A stretch of 64,000 nucleotides of DNA, taken from the NCBI GenBank assembly GCA_021464415.1, contig CM038467.1, forward strand, positions 16,633,411 to 16,697,410, written 5' to 3'. Numbering within the stretch: the first letter of the stretch is position 1; each line of letters opens with the position of its first letter. A program made the translations under genes and the position numbers. This document shows positions 23,597 through 36,820 of the stretch, piece by piece. The DNA comes from Lonicera japonica. Lineage: Eukaryota; Streptophyta; Magnoliopsida; Dipsacales; Caprifoliaceae. Below the pieces are notes generated by a model that was not told the origin of the DNA, made no database searches, and was given only the letters and a program-made list of their open reading frames with translations.

Positions 23597-24773
23597 TCGG
23601 GGGCGCAAGAGAAGAGATGGTGCTGTGGTTGTACGTACGAATCTAGGGCTAGAAGAGGCGTGGATAAGACTAACTGTGTGAGAGACGGTGAGAGGAGAGA
23701 GATATTGAGAGTGAACAATAGAGCTAATTGGGTGTGGTTTTGTGAGACTACTTTTAATTTTACATATAAAAAAATCAGTTCGGTTTGGTTAACAGAGTAA
23801 CCTACGTTTAAAAATTGTTACCGTACCAACTTGGCATCAATTCCTGAATTTCGGTTCCCGATTTATATCGGTTCAGTTCTGTTTATTTCTCCTTAGGTTC
23901 AATTTTCGGTTTTTCAGTAAAAAATGCCAACTCTAATAATAAGTATGCTATTACATTAATAACCACAAAAAAGTTGGGGTTATGCACAATCCTCTAAGAA
24001 AAGGGACTAGATAAACCGAAACATGGGCTATCCAGCAACCAAAAATCTCGAGCAAACACAAAATCCCAGCAACACAATACCTATGCACAATCTTTTTGAA
24101 AAACAGTCTATGTAAACTAAATGACACGCTATGCACCAACAAAGAATCTCAAACAAAATGGATACAATAAAATAACGTGAAGTCAGAGATATAAAAGCAA
24201 CATATAGTTCGAGAAAGCATAAATAGATTTAAACACATCATAAGAAGAGAAATACAACGGGTTTATAATAAAAACACGTAAGATAAAGGGAAAAGAAAAT
24301 ACAGTACAGTAAGAAATTATATAGGAATAAAAGACATATTGTGAGTACTTGTTAACTCCTAGATATAGCTTTATTTTTGTATTTCAATAAGCAAAAAGGC
24401 ACCAATTATGCATAATATTTCACTTATGAGTCCAAGATAATGCTGTAATGATTGTTGTAGTTATACATGGTAGGAAAATTTGTGTTTCCTTGGTAGAATG
24501 GACAGTCCTTATTAGTATTGAATGTTTTCAATAGCGCTAGGTAGCGTGCGAAAGCGTGAAATCTGGCCAAAACGTTACGCCCACACTAAATACGCTATCT
24601 GTGAAGGAAAAAAAAAGTTTTCGCCCAAAGAGGTGAGACACTTACTAGATCGAAACAGACACGCTCGCTCTTGGCTGAGGAAAAACCCTAGATCAGCTCT
24701 TGGCTGCGAAAAGAGAAGTGAAAACCCTAGATCGCTCTGTCCCCCTTTGCTTGCTCTGGTCTCTCCTGGATGA

Positions 24774-26088
24774 ATTACACCCGCATTTACGTCACTGACA
24801 CTACTATTGTCACAAACACCTCCCTCGTATTAATTTTTAGTTACAAACACTTACCACTCAATTACAAATTAATACAAACTTTAATTAAAAATAAAATTAC
24901 TTAACATTGATTAACATCGAAAGAGAAAAAGATTCTCTCACATTCTTTCGCTCGTCTTTCACACCTTCTCTCACTTGTCTTCCACCCGCTCGTCTCTCAT
25001 ATTTTCCCGCTTGTATCTTACATTCGCAGATCTCTCGGTCATCTCTCACCTTTATAACTTTCACATTCGTAACTATCCCGCTCGTTTCTCACTTTCATAG
25101 CTTTCCCATCGCTCATTTTCGGGCCGAATGACAGCCGTTGAAGATTTATAAAAACCCTCTCCCACCTTTGCGATTGTTGAAAAATAAAAAAGTCATTTAC
25201 GTTTCTCACTTAATGATATGTGAGTGAATTCATACATACTCACCCCACATTAGATGAATGTGTTGTAAGTCACTCACCTAATATAAGGCAATAGAGTGCA
25301 GAGTGTACTGGAGTATTTCTATATTAGATTCACTTAATGACAGGTGAGTGGATTCACATACACTCACCCCACATTAGATGAATGTGTTGTAAGTAACTCG
25401 CCTAATAACACACACTCGTTTCACATGGGGTGAGTGTGTTTGTATACGCTCGCCTTATTTGAGGAGAGTTGTAACTAGATTACTCTCCTTATATAAAGCG
25501 AGTCATGCCTGGACAGAACCCATTTTATACTACATTTTGGGGATTACAACTTTGTTTCAATTGAATGTTGTAGAATGATGTATAAAAACTAATATACACA
25601 TTAATACACCAATAATAATTATTATAATACATCTTTGCCTTCATTTTATAGTGAAATTTCATCACCAACTTTTTTTTAACTTCTTATTTTTCCACCATCT
25701 CATAAACATTGCTTCTTATTTATCATAATCCAAGCTTCAAACTTTCCACCAATAATATTTGTGCTTTAATTTGATTGTAATTTCTTGATTTTGAGAGCTC
25801 AAATGATAAAAAAAGTGAGTATATTCTTTCTCTATCTTTTTACTTGAAGCAATGAAATATGATTATGAATGGGGGAAATAAGATATATAGGTTTAATTAT
25901 TTAGGTTAATATTTGATTAGTTTATTAAAAAATGAATAAATATATAGGTTAATGTTTCAAGCATTGGGTAAATAAGTTAACTAATGGTTAAGTGATAGGG
26001 TGTTTGTGACAAAAAAGTGAGGTGTTAAAAAATGAGTTTTATCAAATTATAGACGATAGTGTTTGTGACAAGATTGAGGGGTGTAAAT
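24774..26088. mobile_element. Possible nested element with ATTACACCC-type ends
   Basis: The left end ATTACACCC and the right end, reverse-complemented, ATTTACACCCC are similar. Copies of GTCACAAACAC follow each end in inverted orientation (about 24818 and twice near 26010-26075). Non-coding. Boundaries are approximate and no target duplication is defined. Confidence 0.35.
25207..25407. repeat. Internal 78-bp direct repeat, 123-bp period
   Basis: Bases about 25207-25284 and 25330-25407 are near-identical (both contain CCCCACATTAGATGAATGTG) and are separated by 45 bp. Non-coding. Confidence 0.75.
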
Positions 26089-26510
26089 AATAGCACTCCT
26101 TTTATTTGCAAATTTTTTCACCCTTTTTTTTATTGCAATTTGTTTTCACCGCCTTTTATTTGCAATTTTTGGTCATTCAGCCATATTTCACACCTATATA
26201 AATATGCGCTTTTCGGTTATAATTATATTTTTTAACCCTTTTTTATATAAATAAAGTTGTTTGTAACTATTATTTTTTTTTTATTATTTTCAGTCATTTA
26301 TGATTAGTGGCAACGTCTACAAATTCTAAAGAAAATGGCGCTTTATAATTAATCTGAGTTAGATAATGCAAATTATTGTTAGTTTATCATTTGATAAAAG
26401 TTAAAACCATGATTTAAGTTAGATAATGTTATTTTTAGTTTATCATTTGATAAAAGTTAAAACTTGATGTGTGTTTGTAATGATTAAATTACTCACTTTT
26501 TATGGATTCT

Positions 26511-26891
26511 TAGGGCCTGTTTGGTAACTTTTTTTTCCCTCCAAATTTTAAAAGCTCAACTCAAAATCAACTATACTTTTACACTTTCCAAAATTTATTT
26601 AACTTTACTTTCTCTCTCTAAAAAAACTTTTAAAATATCATAACTTTAAATTCAAAAATCAAAATTAAATAAAAAATATTTATTTAAAACATACTCGTCG
26701 AAATCTATAAAATAAGATCCATTTTGACTATTCTTTGAAAAAATTTTATAAGATTTTTAGTTTGTTAAAAAAAACCTCAAAAAAAAAAAATCAAATCCAC
26801 TTTTCAACATACTTCAAAATTCTACCAAACACCATATTTTAAAAGCTCAACTTAAAAACCCAACTAAAAACATCAACCAAACATCACCTTA
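26511..26891. mobile_element. MITE-like element with TAGGGCCTGTTTGGT end
   Basis: It starts TAGGGCCTGTTTGGTAAC and its right end reverse-complements to TAAGGTGATGTTTGGTTG. Such ends are common in non-autonomous hAT-type plant MITEs. The interior is AT-rich with AAAAGCTCAACT near both ends. No clear 8-bp duplication. Confidence 0.45.
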
Positions 26892-27264
26892 GTAATTATT
26901 GTTCACTTTTATGGTATTTTGATTGTCTAGAATTATTGCACTAATTTTAATTTTGCTTATTTGAAGTGTTTTAATGGATTTTTATTAATATTCTTTCTAT
27001 AATGCTATTTTTTTAAAAATTATAACGTTATTCATGTCTCGAATAACTTTCGCTATTACAATATGTATTTGCGCTTCATAATTCCGAAACCAAAACGCTA
27101 CGCGCTACATTTGCGCAATTTAAAACACTTAACACCGGTATTGATATACACATCTCCTCAAATATTAAATTTAACATTGAATATAAATAAAATCATTGTT
27201 GCAAATTAAACATAGTCCTCAACTTTAGTTATATATGGATTAAGAAAAAGTATTTATCTAATGT

Positions 27265-27740
27265 ACCAGTTCATCCTTTTGCCAACTGTGAATCTCATGC
27301 CCCTGTGAGTGTTGAGTAGCATATAAAGCCTAAGTTGACTTTTCAACCTCATTATGTCTTGGTAATGCATTAGCCACTGTTTCCACTTCCCTTTTTACGG
27401 ATAATTTTATAGTCTAACCCCATTAATCTAGTCAACCACTTTGTTGCAACATTGTGGTTACTCGTTCGAGAAAAAACTTCAAACTTTGATGATTGGTTTT
27501 AATCAAAGAGTGATGACCACTCAAGTAATTTATCCATTTTTTCAAAGTATAAAATATTGCCCATAACTCCCTTTCATAGACAAAGTAACCCTTTTACTAA
27601 CTTATAATGCATTGCTCAAGTATGCAATTGGCCTTGTGTCCTATATGAGAACAACTTTTATGTCAGTTTGACCACCATCAATTTTCACTTTGAATGATTT
27701 GGTGAAGTCAGGTAATGCCAACACAAGGGTTTGACATGCC
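27265..27740 (-). pseudogene. Ty3/Gypsy retrotransposon RNase H remnant
   Basis: On the minus strand, broken frames read ALPDFTKSFKVKIDGG, then YERELWAIFYTLKKWINYLS, then SLIKTNHQSLKFF, then a piece resembling the post-RNase H region with ADALSR-type wording (ANALPRH). These are the conserved blocks of plant Ty3/Gypsy RNase H in the right order. Several frameshifts and stops are present, and no LTR or integrase was recognised nearby. Confidence 0.7.
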
Positions 27741-28479
27741 AACACATGTGACGTGCCGCAAAATTTGGAATGGATTGGTGTGCACGTCTCGATCACGAGA
27801 CAGGGCGCCAATGGTGGAAGTTTGAGGGTGATGGATAAATGGAGATGATGAAGAAACTCTTGGAAACTTATAAAATTATAGATATTATATATAGTTAAAA
27901 AAGTACTCTAAAATTGTATAGAATAGTAAGGAACCTTATAATATCCTACAATATTCTAAAGGCTCAATCTAGGCCAAGGGCCATAAATTATATCCAAAAT
28001 CGAACTTAAAATCCACGGCATTATTTCTAAGACAACCCCTGGAGTTGCTTTTATATGCATGTTTAAGTAATTAAGTTCCACTGTGTTTTACTATAGCATT
28101 TGAATAAAAGATTGCTCATGGCTAGTGTTTTAGCTTAAAATACAACTAACCATTTTATCCCTAAATAATAATATATAAAAATTAAAGCCAATTGCACGAA
28201 AAACCAAATGACTTATCATTCTGTCATGCATCCATTGATTGCTCAAACCCATAAGATAATCCAATTTTACTAACATGTTATTTGTTTTCCACCTTAATAT
28301 CTTCTATTTTGTTAACATACAGCTCTTTATAACAAATACGACAAAGTATTTGGCATATTAAATACAATGGAGTTTGTACGCCTTCCACATCGTAAGACTA
28401 TATCAATTTCATATGTTTATTTTTCTCTCATTATATTGATGGTAATGGATGTGTTGTTTCTGATATGCAACTAGGATAT

Positions 28480-31400
28480 ATGTTATATTCTGCTTGTTAA
28501 CGACCCAGAGAAATTAGTTGTTCTAAAGACAAGAACTCCTAACAAAGTAGTTCAAAGTCTCTCTTATATTATGGAGGATGATTTAGCAAATAGTGGATCC
28601 CAATTGCCTCCACTATTTGGAGGGCATCAAAGTTAGTTGCAATTTGCAAATAGATGAGAGTTTTAAACCAAAGCCCATAATGAAAGTGAATAACTGCACT
28701 ATACATTCAGTTTTTATGCATGTTAAAATAAATATTTTGCTGAAAAGGCTGTGTTGCAAACAAATTTATGCAACTTTCTTTCAATGAACATCAGCTTTGT
28801 ATTTTGGATGTTTAAGGCTTCATCATAGTTTTAGTTAAAAGTACATAGGCGTCTTGCACTAAAGTAAAGTGCAATATTATTGTTCTGCTATTATTTTGAA
28901 ATCTCTCTTGACAAAGTGGTATATACCTGAGATCTAGTTTACAGAGATGTTACGATTTGTATATAATATTAAGTGGATTTTACGACCGCTTTATAATACA
29001 AATACGACTGCTATTCACATTTTTCATACAATACTAGGTTATACATTTTTTTGATAAAAAATGGTAGATTAAAAAAAGGCGACTTTTATAGAATTCAAAC
29101 TTTTGGCCGGGGGGGGCCATATTAAAAGAGCGATTTTTTACATCTAAAAGTTATAGGGTTACAATATTTTCAAAACTTAAGGTGTAGCTACATAGAGAAT
29201 TGATGAATGTATTATACTTTTTTCTTTTCACGTATATATTAGTAAATATTGTATGCCCTTTAGCCTTATCTCTCAAATGTTTGATCATATTTTAATATAT
29301 TGTTATGTTATATGTATCAGATCCATTGTGGTTTTATTCAAAATGGGGGTGCAAAAATGGCTCCAAAAGACATTGAGAATATACTAATGAATGTAAGTTT
29401 GTGGTGGCGTCTTGCATTTTTGATGAGTATGATATTTCTTGTCAGCCATCCAATATAAGCATACGTTCGCAAAAGCTTTTTTGTTTTCTAATGGCGGTGG
29501 ATAAAATATCTCTACAGTTCATTAAAAAAATGTTACTGTTAGAAAGGATAATGATGGGTGGGGATTTGGCGTCTTGTTCTGCTGAAGCACCCCCTTATGA
29601 TGAATCCAGAAAAAATGGGAAGGTTCTTAAGATATTAACCCACATGTTATATAGTACAACATTTGGATTCATGGTAAAATGGAACTAGTAGTTGATCATT
29701 TGCTTATCCTAAAAAAGGTATTGTCTTTTGTGATTAAAGTTGTATTCTTTAATTTACATTATTCTTTATTTACTCATTCCTTCCCAAATAAAGAGTTTCA
29801 TTTTTTTAATTAGATTTCCTAAACTAAAAATGAGATTTGGAAATTTAATGTTATTATCTCACGATAGTTAAATGAGTTTCCGTCTTACAACTGATTATGT
29901 TAAAATAAAATTTGTTAAAAAGTCTGAGAATCTAATACCAACTCTTATTTTAAGGAATTTTGGAGTTGGTTATTTTGGTTTATTAAATGTGGATGTCATG
30001 CATAGTGCCATCACTGGACAACCCATCAGCAGTATACATGTGATTTCTAGGGAAATCTAACTAAATAACTGGAGTTTATATTCTGAATTTCAGATACTTG
30101 TGGTGCGGTAAACACACATTTGCAATTGCTCAGCACAAGCATCATTGCAATGCATATGAAGAGGCTGATTCAAATAAAAGAATGAAGCAATATGCTGTAC
30201 CTCTCATCGATCTTAGCATGAAAATAAACTATGATGGAATGGAACCATAGAGTCCAAAAAAAACTGTAGGTTGAAAAATACCCTTAGGGGGGTATGAATA
30301 GGATTTTTAAAACTTAATCGGATTTTTAAGACTGTTTTAAAAATATTTAAAGTCTATATCAAGCAATCAATTAAAACACTCAAGTAATCCCAAACACAAA
30401 TAATAATATAGCAATGAATAAAAGAGCTAGAGATAGAAAGATTGAACCGCTTGAAGTCGAAGACTTTTTGTCTACACGGTTCGGTTTGTTAGACCCTATT
30501 TCCGCACTTGGATAGTTCCCTGAGAAATTCCACTAATACCAATATTCTTACGGATGAAGATCAAACTTCTACAAATGTACACACTTTACAAATGTTGAGT
30601 TCTCACAACACTCACACAACCTTTTGCTATTTTAAGAGATTAATCTCTCTTAATGTTTGAAGAATAAGATTTTGGTGGCAAACACCAATGTACAATAGCT
30701 CTCAAGTGCTTGAAGATTACAAATTAAGCTCACACTAAGAGATATCAAATTTGATCAATAATTTATAGCTTAAAATAATGATGATTGATCAAAACAATGT
30801 TTTTCAATCTTTGAGTATTGAATATAGATGAAAAACATAGAGTTAGAATGATTCAAGAGTGTTTGAATAATATCTAAAAAGTGTATATATATTATGGGAC
30901 ATTATATGGCCGTTTGGAGGGAGTTGGTGAAGGTTTGGTGCCAAAAATGACAAAAAATCAGAAATTCAACTGATAGTTTCTAAAGTCTCAGTCGACTAAG
31001 CCATAGTGCATCAGTCGACTGATCAACCCTGAACTGCCAGCCAAAATTCCAAAAAATTTAAGCTCCGAAATCAATTTTGATGCTTTGGGGAGTTCAAATT
31101 AGGTTCCTAAGACACCTATTTTTGGGAGAGCTAAGAATGAGATCATTTTGAATTTATTATGAATTTAATTCAAATATGGTTTTTGCTAAAATGAAGTTTT
31201 GAAAGAATCTTGATATAAACTTTGATTTGATCAATCTAATTATATTAAAACAAAATGTATGAGCTATAATGAGAATCAAATAAGAAACTTTACATAGAAA
31301 ACTTAAGCACTCACTCAAACATGAATTTACGAGTCTTCAAAGGCTTAGTTTGTTTCTTCCTTTCTTTTATTTCTTGGGCCATTGATCTTTATAGATGTGC

Positions 31401-32160
31401 AATTATAGTAGTGCATTAATTAAGTTATTGTGTGAGATGTAAGACATCGATAATAAAAAACTTGTAGGTGAATGATCTAGGTTTCGGCTTGTCGGTTTAG
31501 TCCACGTGTGATCAAATAGTTGCGGCTATTACTTAAAACATCAACTTAGTTAAATTACACATGATTAATGTTATTATTATTATTATCAAAATAAGATTAG
31601 TGACTTTTAGGTCAACAAAAACTATTTCCATGCTAGACCTCTCACCGATCTTCGCATGAAAATATACTACGAGGGAATGGAACCATGGAGTCCAAATAAA
31701 ACCATTTCCAGTGGTAAAAAAGATATTAACCTGTATTTTCGGTCAGATTTTCCATCCATTGTTTTGGTGTAGTTGAAAATAAACTATTTTTTTTTTGTAT
31801 AAAACTGATGTGCCAGAAGGAGCAATTGTTATACGCGAACATATTGAACAGAATAATCTATTCAGTTGCTTGTGGTTCAATGAGGTGAACCTCTTCACAC
31901 AAAGAGATCAGTTGAGCTTTGGGTACATCGTGTACGTGTTTAGGGTCTATTTAGATTATTTATGTTTTCGAATTGTGAGTACAACACCCATATAATCGGG
32001 TGCACTCGTCTAAAATAGAATGGGTGAAATCTTTGAATGAGTTGAAGGGGAAGAATAGCAGGTTGAAAGAAAGTAGGGGGGATTAGGGTTGTGGAGAGTC
32101 CTTATCCTAGGAACCTTGATTTGGTTGTACTAGCACATGTAACAAGAACATCTAAAGCTG
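28480..32160 (+). pseudogene. Broken DUF616 (TOD1/MUCI70-type) gene
   Basis: Pieces of a plant DUF616 protein occur in order on the plus strand: PPLFGGHQS near 28600; CGFIQNGGAKMAPKDIE, then FVVASCIFDEYDISCQPSN and IRSQKLFCFLM (29325-29700); HTFAIAQHKHHCNAYEEAD and a following segment (30110-30268); a second version of that segment (31632-31715); and DVPEGAIVIREH...LWFNEV...RDQLSF (31803-31920). Traces of the C-terminal part run to about 32160. Stops and frameshifts occur throughout, and an insertion splits 30269-31630. DUF616 proteins are Golgi glycosyltransferase-like (MUCI70) or ceramidase-linked (TOD1). This copy cannot encode a full protein. Confidence 0.7.
30269..31631. mobile_element. 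Unclassified insertion inside the DUF616 pseudogene
   Basis: About 1.36 kb of non-coding DNA lies between two versions of the same DUF616 exon segment (30197-30268 and 31632-31710, about 85-90% alike). It starts near CTTAGGGGGGTATGAATAGG and contains CAGTCGACT-type motifs twice near 30990-31022. Neither terminal repeats nor a target duplication could be fixed. Confidence 0.35.
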
Positions 32161-33675
32161 GATGAGTTTTATGTTGAAACTTCGTATTTGCTTTATATAA
32201 TTTTATGGAGAATATAGTGTTTTTTTTGGAATACATGTTAAATTCTATATTCGTTTTATCTAATGTAGGATGAGTTTTATGTTAAACTTCATCGGAAATG
32301 AGATCCTTTCAAAATAATATGTAAAAATAAAGGGAGATATTCCACCCATGGCCAATTAGTTTTGAGTTTGATGAATAGAATGTCTTTGTGCATAAATTAT
32401 TTGGTTTCATGAAATAAAATTTTATCCATCTAACATTCCAACAAATATTATACTAATATCCATCCACTGTTAAGGGTTTTACAATATAATAAATTAAGGA
32501 CGTAATGATAATATGGGAATACATACAAGTGGAAGTTGGAAGTTCAAATAATATAAACTAGTCCAAATAAAGAGTAGTATTAAAGATTTTTTTCTTATTA
32601 AATAACATTCTCAATCTTGAAAGATGTTTTCTACTTTTAAAGTAAGATGCTGTCTAAATAATAATTACTTAATTAGTAGAGATGCTCTAATGCACTTTTT
32701 CCAACTGTTGGACATCCTTGGGGGCAATAACTACTCAATGGCTTGATCCTGCGGCGAGATTACAACTCATATTTCTAACCAAGAATCTCTGTTTTCCTCC
32801 ATAAATTTTTACAACCTCGTCTTATCACGTGAAAAGATGTGAAGTAAACTGGCTATGTATATGATGAATATTTTAGAGTTTTAGAGTTTGTTCTTGGCTC
32901 AACACTGTTATTGTTTTGCAATATAATTTTTTATGTGAATAAAATAATTTTTATTTTGTATGATTTATACTCAAATATGATGGGATTGGCGGTGCTGTGA
33001 AATTGGGTGACAGTAACAAGAGGCGGTGGAATGAACCACTTTTAAACATTATACAAATTCTCCCAAGCTATTTTTTCCTCTTATAATATTTACTCGAAAT
33101 CAGCCACAAAATGAATGTATCATTTTGCCTTCTTCTCGTTATGTGCTCTTCTAACACAGAATCCAAAATTGAGCTTGTTATGTTATTGTAAGCGAGTGTT
33201 CTAAGAGTTGAAATTTAAATTGGCATTTTTGCATTGTTAGAAGAGTGGTTTCATTCAATGGCCAAGTTTTATCTTTTTCTCTCTCAATGAGACGGAAAGG
33301 GTAAATCAGAGAAAGGATTGAGAATTGTTCTTTTTTAGGTGTACACAAGAAAACTCCAAAAGTCGATGGGCCCTCCTCCTAAACCACAAAAAGCATTACG
33401 CCACTGATTTTTGGCTTTAAAACTTAAAAATTATCCACTTCCCTGCCTCCTATGATCACCATCATCACACGGCTTGCTTGTTTGCATCTTTAGGAAAACT
33501 AAACTCCCCAACACGACAAACACATTCAGAAAAAAATTAGAGTCCACGTTATCTCCCTCTTCTCTTCTCTTCTCTTCTCTTTACGACACTCGACTCTCAA
33601 TCATCAACCCAAAAACGTTCTTCCATTGACTAAACAAAAACATTCCCTTCTTACTCTCAAAATTATTAAGCAAAT
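32161..33675. other. Intergenic region and promoter of the CPP1-like gene
   Basis: No ORF of note. A CTTCT-type pentamer tract (about 33558-33583) lies about 100 bp before the CPP1-like start codon, as is common in plant 5' untranslated leaders. Confidence 0.5.
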
Positions 33676-36170
33676 ATGGCCACTACTCTCCCGGTCCGGC
33701 CGAGCCGCACCATCCTCAATCCGTCCAGCTTGCACCGGCTCCGACTCCCTGCTAGCCGGCCTGGCACAAATATGATGATGTCAAAAAAGGGTGGTTCCTG
33801 GTGGGGGTTGCTGTTCACTTCATCTCCCCGGACATTATCGGGGCTAGTCCGAGCCGGCGGCTCCAGGGCCGACGACTCCGCTCCGTTCGAGATGTCGGTT
33901 GAAAATGCTCTGAAATTGTTGGGGGTATCGGAGGGGGCCTCGTTTGATGATATTCTTAGAGCCAAGAATTCGATCGTTGCTTCTTGTAAGGACGACCAGG
34001 ATGCTATTGCACAGGTCAGATCTCTCAATTCTTGCTACTCTTTTTGTTTTTGGGTTTGAACTGATGATGGGATTTTCGACCCAAGTTGTTCTAAATTTGT
34101 TGCTTTTGTTCAATCAATTATGAATTTTAGTAAAACTGAAATCTATATCTTTATTTTTTTTGGGTTTTTGCTAAAATCATTGCCTTGCAATCCTGTGTGA
34201 CAAAGAGCAGTATGATTGCGAGTTTGTGTAATCTATGGGATTGGCAGAGCAGTCCTTCAACTAAACCTTGATGGGAGCTTTCAATTCTGGGTTAAGACAT
34301 TTAGTAATAGGATGCTGTAGGATTATTTCGATTGATGCAATTCAGGGCATTCCTTTTCGAGGCTGATTAGTTTATTGAATGGCAGTGTTATGGACGACTC
34401 TAGTTTCAGGTTTCAATCAAAAAAGTATGCAATGGTGAAAGAACCCCTTTTAGTAACCTTACTTTGATCAAATTGTATATAGATGTGATTGTCTTGGAGT
34501 TTTTACAATGAATTGTACTGCCAGGAGAATTTGTTTCAAAGGATTTTTTTGCAGTTATATAAGGAACAATTGAATCTCGTGACCAATCATAGGAAAGCGC
34601 TATCGTTCATCCTTGGATAGATGCAAATATTTGTTTGATTGGCTACATTTCATATTATGGATGTTAAGGCCTGTAAACACCCCAGGTCTTTCAAACAAAG
34701 TGAAGGTCTTTGCTGCTGGGTTAATAATCTATTGCGGTGTATTTTTCTTGTTATGACCCTTGGGTGGAACTTCTGTAGTACATTTAGAATTCGAAGGGAG
34801 GATCATTAATGTTTGCCCTTTGAATTCAAAAAGTTGTTTATCAAACAGAGGATCATTATTGTGGGATTTGATTTTCGAATTTTGAAAAGATTCAAAGTCA
34901 TCGTAGGCCATGGCTTTACAATTCCTTTATATGTCCTGAGAGAAAAGGCAGTGTTTCTGTTCAGAACCCGAACATACTAACTACCTATCATTTGTAAACT
35001 ATCTTTAGTGCCCAACACGCACAAATACGAAGGTATCTTAGATTTCTCTGCCGACTCTTGTGGAGTAATATGATCAAATGTTTTCAGGTAGAGGCTGCAT
35101 ATGATATGTTGCTGATGCAGAGCTTATCACAGCGGAGATCAGGCAAAGTTGTAAATAGTAGCATTCGTTATGCTGATGTTAAACCCGTAAGCTCTCCTAG
35201 GATGATGGGAATGGGATCAATGCCTCAGTGGCTGGAGTCTACTGTAAAAAGTCGACCCGTTTCAGTTGAAGCACCGGCAGTTACTGGCGAATTAGGGATA
35301 CAAGCTGGGGTATATGGAGCTTTAATGGTGTTAACTTATGTCAATGGAGCCTCTACTACTTCAGGTTCATATGGTGGGGCCGATGTTCCCGGGCTTATCT
35401 TGGCAACTAGCTTTGGCGCTTCCTTGTACTTCATGACCAGAAGGAATGTTAAGTTAGGTAAGTGGGAGATGCTTTCAATTGTTCTTCTTACAAATTTATG
35501 TTTTAAATTTTACCGTAGATGCCTTTGTTTTTACTATGAGTTCCACAAATTTTAAGAAAAAACACAAACATTTTAACGTAATCAATGGTCAAGAGCAAAA
35601 CTTGTTTAGTGTCGTAACATTTGTCAAATTGATTATGTCGCAAAAAGGAAATGCATCTCTTAATTTGGGACGGAGGAATATAGTCTATAAAAGTTGCAAA
35701 AAAAAAATATATTGTGTTTTTCCGAGAATAAAAGTCATTTAGTATCTCTTTCAAGGAACTCTATTAACTGCTGGTGTTCTTTCAAAGCGTTCGGTTAACT
35801 GGGTTAATCCAAAATCTGGACGGGTGATCTGGTTCATGATGGATTTACTTCATAAGAGGTACAACTATCGATCTAAACCTGGTTTAGGGAACTATATAGC
35901 ACTTTTTGGCTATTACTTTAAGTTTGGATTGCTACAAACTCGGAGATATGTGTCGGTATTTTCAAGTGATTGGGCTTGATCTGCTTTTTTTCAGGAAAGG
36001 CGACGGTAATAACGATAGGGGGGCTTGTGGCAGGTGCAGTAGTGGGATCAGCAGTGGAGAACTGGTTACAGGTAGACATAGTCCCGTTTCTTGGCATACA
36101 CTCGCCTGCAACTATCGTGAGCGAATTTATACTCGTCTCTCAATTTTTGGTCTCCTTGTACTTAAGATAG
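33676..36170 (+). CDS. CPP1: CPP1/CDF1-like chloroplast protein with J-like domain (DUF3353), spliced
   Basis: Exons 33676-34014, 35088-35457 and 35995-36170 join with GT-AG introns to 294 aa. Residues 1 to about 65 are Ser/Arg/Pro-rich with few acids, a typical chloroplast transit peptide. A J-like domain without the HPD tripeptide follows (MSVENALKLLGVSEGASFDD to about residue 135). Then come three to four hydrophobic segments: IQAGVYGALMVLTYV, LILATSFGASLYFM, VITIGGLVAGAVVGSAV and ILVSQFLVSLYL at the C-terminus. This architecture matches CPP1 (CELL GROWTH DEFECT FACTOR 1), a plastid membrane holdase that stabilises protochlorophyllide oxidoreductase in chlorophyll synthesis. Plants have several paralogues, so the exact orthologue is uncertain. 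The frame is intact and splice phases agree. Confidence 0.9.
35656..35682. repeat. Stowaway-like MITE terminus remnant in CPP1 intron 2
   Basis: CTTAATTTGGGACGGAGGA matches the common plant Stowaway terminal consensus. The opposite end was not found, so it is a fragment. Confidence 0.35.
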
Positions 36171-36575
36171 GGCCGTATGGGTAAAACAATATTTATTCTT
36201 CTTGAAGCTTATTATACATATTGCTTCTTTTAGGATGTTTATTATTTTCACATATTGTACAAATAGAATGTTGTGGAATTTAAAAGTCAGTTGACCCCTT
36301 AGCTCTAAATGCTAATGGAGAATGTACAGATTGAAATATACCTAAGGTATGGATCCATAAACTCTAGTTCCATATTTGCTTTCATTTGTGGACCTGACTT
36401 TCGTCTTTATACTTGAGTACATATGTGGTGGGTATATATATTACGGAGGTAATTCGTGTTCAACCAGTAAGTTGCTTGTTAAAGAACGGGAGGGTTACTC
36501 GTCTGTATCGATACAAATACCATTCTAAGTTATTCCATTTATTTCCATGTGAGACTGTCTAAAAGTTGTTTTCCT
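36171..36575. other. 3' region of the CPP1-like gene
   Basis: Untranslated and downstream DNA between the CPP1 stop and the Mutator-like element; no gene is seen. Confidence 0.5.
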
Positions 36576-36584
36576 CCTCTTAAG

Positions 36585-36820
36585 GAGAAAAACTTACCTG
36601 CACCAAGTATACCACGTCAGCGATCTGACGTGGTATACCGAGCCAATCAAAAGCCGACACATCACCTTCTCTCACTCCCTCTCTCTGCCACGTCACTGTC
36701 CTCTCTCTCTCTCTCTCTTCCTCTCTCACCACCAACACCACTGCCGGCCACCTCCAGCCACCTCCGGCGACCACCATCACCTCCTCTCCGGCACCGGAGC
36801 TCGACCACCATCACCACCAA
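36585..36820. repeat. Left terminal inverted repeat of the Mutator-like element
   Basis: CT-rich and GC-richer than its surroundings, with CCACCTCCGGC motifs. Bases 36607-36638 form a perfect 14-bp stem (GTATACCACGTCAG) around the loop CGAT, carrying CACGTCA-type sites. Confidence 0.8.

Larger units (their letters stand above)
21213..23935. mobile_element. Outer hAT-like element, interrupted by a second hAT
   Basis: The ends are TAGGGCTGGGAACGG and, reverse-complemented, TAGAGTTGGCATT. The 8-bp flank ATAATAAG is identical on both sides (21205-21212 and 23936-23943). Subterminal GGTTCGG/CCGAACC motifs repeat in both orientations, as in hAT subterminal regions. Without the inner insertion it is about 830 bp and has no transposase. 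Confidence 0.8.
24521..27130. mobile_element. Possible composite transposon with GCGC-rich inverted ends
   Basis: The left end (AATGTTTTCAATAGCGC, then TAGCGTGCGAAAGCGT) resembles the reverse complement of the right end (AGTGTTTTAAATTGCGC, then TAGCGCGTAGCGT). The interior holds other repeats and no transposase. No convincing target duplication was found, so class is open. Confidence 0.4.

Noticed and set aside
22859..23800. Several ORFs rich in Ser/Leu/Pro, Arg/Gly or poly-Gly/poly-Pro
   Set aside because: They are translations of low-complexity GA/CT and GGT repeats inside the nested hAT elements and exist in several frames at once.
24522..24773. 83-codon ORF with AAACCCTAG motifs as a host gene start
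   Set aside because: It lies within the inverted-end element at 24521-27130, shows no domain, and has no plausible downstream exon.
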